From JACCUZ01 sp038246575 (GTDB taxonomy: Bacteria; Actinomycetota; Actinomycetes; JACCUZ01), in assembly GCA_038246575.1 (NCBI GenBank), contig JBBRVU010000050.1:1-23280 (forward strand): a DNA stretch of 23,280 nt, given 5' to 3'. The notes beneath the pieces were generated by a model, which searched no databases, had not been told where the DNA came from, and saw only the letters and a list, made by a program, of their open reading frames with translations. The position numbers and the translations under genes were made by a program. This document shows, one piece after another, positions 20,950 to 23,280 of this stretch (positions within the stretch are counted from its first letter, which is position 1; each line of letters opens with the position of its first letter).

Positions 20950-22053
20950 ATGACGAGCATCAAGGACGTCGCCAGGACGGTCGGTGTCTCGACCGCGACC
21001 GTCTCTCGCGCGCTGCGGGGACTGCCGCGAGTCTCCGACGAGACACGGGCGCGAGTGCTGCAGGCCGCCGCCGACATGGAGTACGTCGCCTCGCCCAACG
21101 CCGCCGGCCTGGCCAGCGGCACGACTCGGGCGGTCGGCGTGATCGTGCCCTTCGTGACGCGCTGGTTCTATGCAGGCGTGGTGCAGGGCGCTGAGGAGCT
21201 GTTGCGGGAGAGCGGCTACGACCTGTTGCTGTTCAACCTCGGCGGCTCGACCGAGGCTCGCGAGCGGGTCTTTCGCGGTCACCTGCTCCGCAAGCGGGTC
21301 GATGCGCTGCTGGTGCTCAGCATCACGCCGTCCGATCTCGAGGTGGCGTCGCTGGCCAAGCTGGAGCGACCGGTCGCCGTGGTCGGCGCAACAGTGCCCG
21401 GCTGGGGCAGCGTGCGCATCGATGACGAGGCGACGGCACGTATCGCGATGAGCCACCTGGTCGACCTGGGGCACCGCCGGATCGCCTACCTCGGCGGGAT
21501 GCTCGAGGACCAGCTGGACTTCGCAGCACCTCGCGACCGGCTCTGCGCCTACCGGGAGGTGCTGCAGGAGCGTGGGTTGCCGGTGCGACGGCAGTGGGAG
21601 GCGATCGGCGACTTCACGGTTCGCGGTGGCGAGGCGGCGATGCGGTTGCTGCTGGAGGCCGAGGAGCGCCCGACCGCTGTCTTCGCGGCGTCGGACGAGA
21701 TGGCGATCGGCGCCGTCCATGCGATCCGGCTGGCCGGGTTGCGGGTGCCCGAAGACATCTCCGTCGTGGGCATCGACGACCACGAGATGGCGGAGTTCTT
21801 CGAGCTCTCGACCGTGGCCCAGCCGGTGCACGAGCAAGGGCGCATGGCGGCGCAGCTGCTGCTGGATGCCCTCGCGGCGCAGGGCGGACCCGTCGGCTCT
21901 TTCGCATCGCCGTCGATGACGGTGCCGACCCGCCTGATCGTGCGGGCCACGACGGCTCCGCCGTGCAGGGCGGCCCCGGTGGCCACTCTCCCGGCCCGCA
22001 ACCGAGCCGGGCGGCCGGCCAGCAAGCGGCCCGCGGTCCGACGCACGTCGTGA
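20950..22053 (+). CDS. LacI-family transcriptional repressor of the sugar locus
   Basis: A 367-aa regulator. The N-terminal helix-turn-helix is SIKDVARTVGVSTATVSRAL, followed by the hinge helix (PNAAGLASGTTRAVGVIVP) and a periplasmic-binding-protein-like sugar domain (LVDLGHRRIAYLGG, AVFAASDEMAIGAVHAIRLAGLRVPEDISVVGIDDHEMAEFF). The family normally ends near LIVRATTAPP; about 35 further residues form a basic, Pro/Arg/Ala-rich tail. ATG 20950 begins the HTH and no other start is plausible; the Shine-Dalgarno is poor. It probably binds GTAAACGTTTAC at 15973 and so controls the ABC genes, with a sugar as inducer. The kinase gene follows 25 bp downstream. Confidence 0.94.
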   Translation: MTSIKDVARTVGVSTATVSRALRGLPRVSDETRARVLQAAADMEYVASPNAAGLASGTTRAVGVIVPFVTRWFYAGVVQGAEELLRESGYDLLLFNLGGSTEARERVFRGHLLRKRVDALLVLSITPSDLEVASLAKLERPVAVVGATVPGWGSVRIDDEATARIAMSHLVDLGHRRIAYLGGMLEDQLDFAAPRDRLCAYREVLQERGLPVRRQWEAIGDFTVRGGEAAMRLLLEAEERPTAVFAASDEMAIGAVHAIRLAGLRVPEDISVVGIDDHEMAEFFELSTVAQPVHEQGRMAAQLLLDALAAQGGPVGSFASPSMTVPTRLIVRATTAPPCRAAPVATLPARNRAGRPASKRPAVRRTS

Positions 22054-22066
22054 TGGCGGTGCAGGC

Positions 22067-22072
22067 TAGGTT
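22067..22072 (+). promoter_or_regulatory. -10 hexamer TAGGTT, leaderless-type promoter of the sugar kinase gene
   Basis: TAGGTT ends 6 nt before GTG 22079 and only 3 nt before GTG 22076, which favours the second GTG as the leaderless start. Confidence 0.45.
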
Positions 22073-22078
22073 GCCGTG

Positions 22079-23071
22079 GTGAGCCCATCCGGCGAAGTCA
22101 CGATCGCGGTGGCGGGCGAGGTGATCACCGACATGGTGCCCGCCGGCGAGGACGGGGTGTTCCGTGCCGCCGCCGGCGGCAGCCCGGCCAACGTCGCGGT
22201 CGGTCTGGCCCGGCTGGCCGTGCCGGTTCGGATGCTCGCGCGGCTCTCCGGGGATGTGCTCGGTCGGCGGTTGCGCGCGCACCTGGCCGGCAACGGCGTC
22301 GACCTGTCCTACGCCATCGAAGCCGACGAGCCGTCGTCGCTGGCGATCGTGGCCCTCAGCGAGTCCGGGTCGGCGGAGTACGACTTCCGGGTCGACGGCA
22401 CAGCGGACTGGCAGTGGACCGACGACGAGGTCACCCACGTGCTCGATGGTGTCGCCGCGTTGCACATCGGGTCGATCGCCGTCACCGCCCCTCCGGGGGG
22501 AGCGGTGCTGCGCCGGTTGGCGGCGGCTGCCCGAGAGACGGCGACGGTCACCTTCGACCCGAACGTGCGACCGCTGTTGATGGGGTCGCCGGCCGAGGTG
22601 ATGGTCGTTGTCGACGAGGTGCTCGGGGTCGCTGACGTCGTGAAGGCGAGCGACGAGGATGTCGAATTCCTCGCCGCCGGCCGGAGCGTCGGCGACGTTG
22701 CGACCGAGTGGTCGGCCCGGGGGCCGGCGCTGGTCGTCGTCACACGTGGCGACACCGGAGCACTAGCGGTGGGCCGCGAGTGCGGCGTGGTCGAGCGGCC
22801 GGGGGTTGCCGTCGAGGTGATCGACACGGTCGGTGCCGGCGACTCGTTCATGAGCGCGCTGCTGGCCGGTCTGGCCAGTCGGGACGTCCTGGGCGCCGAC
22901 CGGCGGGATGCCCTGGGCGCACTGACCGCCGACGAGGTCGGCGCTCTGCTGGACGAGGCCGTCACGGCGTCCTCGATGACGTGCTCGCGGGCCGGGGCGG
23001 ACCCGCCGACCCGCGCCGAGCTGTCAGCGGCGCTCGCCGGTCAACGCGGTGGCGCTGGTCTAGACCGTTAG
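22079..23071 (+). CDS. PfkB-family carbohydrate kinase
   Basis: A 330-aa ribokinase-fold sugar kinase in the cytoplasm. The N-terminal substrate region has GGSPANVAVGLARLAVPVRML and the GDVLGRRLRAHLAGNGVDL element; the C-terminal signature DTVGAGDSFMSALLAG holds the catalytic Asp255 and the anion hole. It is most like fructokinase/2-keto-sugar kinases, but sequence alone does not fix the substrate. Placed after the lacI gene, it would phosphorylate sugar released by the GH1 enzyme. The start is GTG 22079 (or GTG 22076); TAGGTT 6 nt before 22079 supports the former. No Shine-Dalgarno. Confidence 0.92.
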   Translation: MSPSGEVTIAVAGEVITDMVPAGEDGVFRAAAGGSPANVAVGLARLAVPVRMLARLSGDVLGRRLRAHLAGNGVDLSYAIEADEPSSLAIVALSESGSAEYDFRVDGTADWQWTDDEVTHVLDGVAALHIGSIAVTAPPGGAVLRRLAAAARETATVTFDPNVRPLLMGSPAEVMVVVDEVLGVADVVKASDEDVEFLAAGRSVGDVATEWSARGPALVVVTRGDTGALAVGRECGVVERPGVAVEVIDTVGAGDSFMSALLAGLASRDVLGADRRDALGALTADEVGALLDEAVTASSMTCSRAGADPPTRAELSAALAGQRGGAGLDR

Positions 23072-23085
23072 GCTTGGGATGTCCC

Positions 23086-23158
23086 GCCGGCGTGGCGCAA
23101 CTGGCAGCGCACCCGACTTGTAATCGGGCGGTTCCCGGTTCAAATCCGGGCGTCGGCT
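23086..23158 (+). tRNA. trnT-UGU: tRNA-Thr (anticodon TGT)
   Basis: A full cloverleaf can be drawn. The acceptor stem GCCGGCG (23086-23092) pairs with CGTCGGC (23151-23157) with one G-U. The D stem is GCGC/GCGC with loop AACTGGCA. The anticodon stem CCCGA/TCGGG has loop CTTGTAA, anticodon TGT (reads ACA, Thr). A 5-nt variable loop is followed by T stem CCCGG/CCGGG with loop TTCAAAT. The discriminator is T, and CCA is not encoded. Confidence 0.95.
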
Positions 23159-23280
23159 CTCGTCATTACCGTCCCTGCAAGGTCAACATCGCCGTCGGCT
23201 CAGCCAATGTGTCGCTCGGCGCCTCCCGATCACGAGCCCGAAAAGGCATCAACGGAGCACGCGTAGCCGCTTCATGGGCA
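23159..23280. other. Flank after tRNA-Thr, no gene recognised
   Basis: The last 122 bp have about 62% GC, lower than the neighbouring genes. Two forward frames and one reverse frame stay open to the window edge, but no family motif is visible. No repeat of the tRNA 3' end is present, so there is no sign of an attachment site within the window. Confidence 0.4.

Noticed and set aside
23086..23280. Attachment site of an integrated element
   Set aside because: No integrase and no second copy of the tRNA 3' end is visible in the window; kept only as a low-interest finding.
1..23280. CRISPR array, insertion sequence, toxin-antitoxin or defence island
   Set aside because: No regularly spaced repeats, transposase motifs or known defence domains were seen. 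The PIN domain at 7861 belongs to the membrane-anchored YacL-like type, not to a VapC toxin with an antitoxin partner.

Overview
The window is high-GC chromosomal DNA from an actinobacterium. The evidence is a mycothiol gene (mshA), a CarD of 160 aa close to the mycobacterial protein, a SenX3/RegX3 (PhoR/PhoP) pair, frequent GTG starts, GTGA/ATGA/TGATG gene overlaps, and many start codons placed 6-7 nt after a TAnnnT hexamer (leaderless-type promoters). It is not Mycobacterium itself: two blocks that lie far apart in M. tuberculosis are joined here. phoU divergent from the sensor kinase is the Streptomyces-like arrangement. I cannot name the genus from sequence alone.

Region 1 (1-5668) is a housekeeping and phosphate block. 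It holds the 5' end of a short-chain dehydrogenase (minus strand), mshA, a YbjN-family gene, gpmA, phoU (minus strand), and senX3-regX3. The phoU/senX3 gap carries two GTTCAC-type 11-nt repeat units in PHO-box phase, so the operon probably controls itself. Region 2 (5681-12569) holds a small lipoprotein (LpqE-like position), a UbiA prenyltransferase, and then carD, a YacL-like PIN-TRAM protein, ispD, ispF, cysS and an RlmB-type rRNA methyltransferase. This is the conserved transcription / isoprenoid / translation block. The carD leader carries a perfect 8-bp palindrome that contains its Shine-Dalgarno sequence.

Region 3 (12640-14654) is a convergent pair overlapping by 22 bp: a TipAL-like MerR activator with a 19-bp-spacer promoter, and a DUF4032 protein whose N-terminal half has protein-kinase-like motifs. 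Region 4 (14662-23071) is a complete sugar uptake and use locus. It has an MsmK/UgpC-type ABC ATPase divergent from an AglE/F/G-like binding protein and two permeases, then a cytoplasmic GH1 beta-glucosidase, a LacI repressor and a PfkB sugar kinase. A perfect palindrome GTAAACGTTTAC (LacI-type operator) and a GTTAC-N6-GTTAC motif (GlnR-like) lie in the divergent control region. The likely flow is glycoside uptake, hydrolysis inside the cell, phosphorylation by the kinase, and LacI control. A tRNA-Thr(UGU) gene closes the window.

Most genes are conserved core. I found no CRISPR array, insertion sequence, phage genes or obvious defence system. The points most worth a second look are regulatory (carD leader palindrome, leaderless promoters, a 4-codon leaderless ORF fused to the PIN-TRAM start, stacked operator motifs) and the uncharacterised kinase-like DUF4032 protein.
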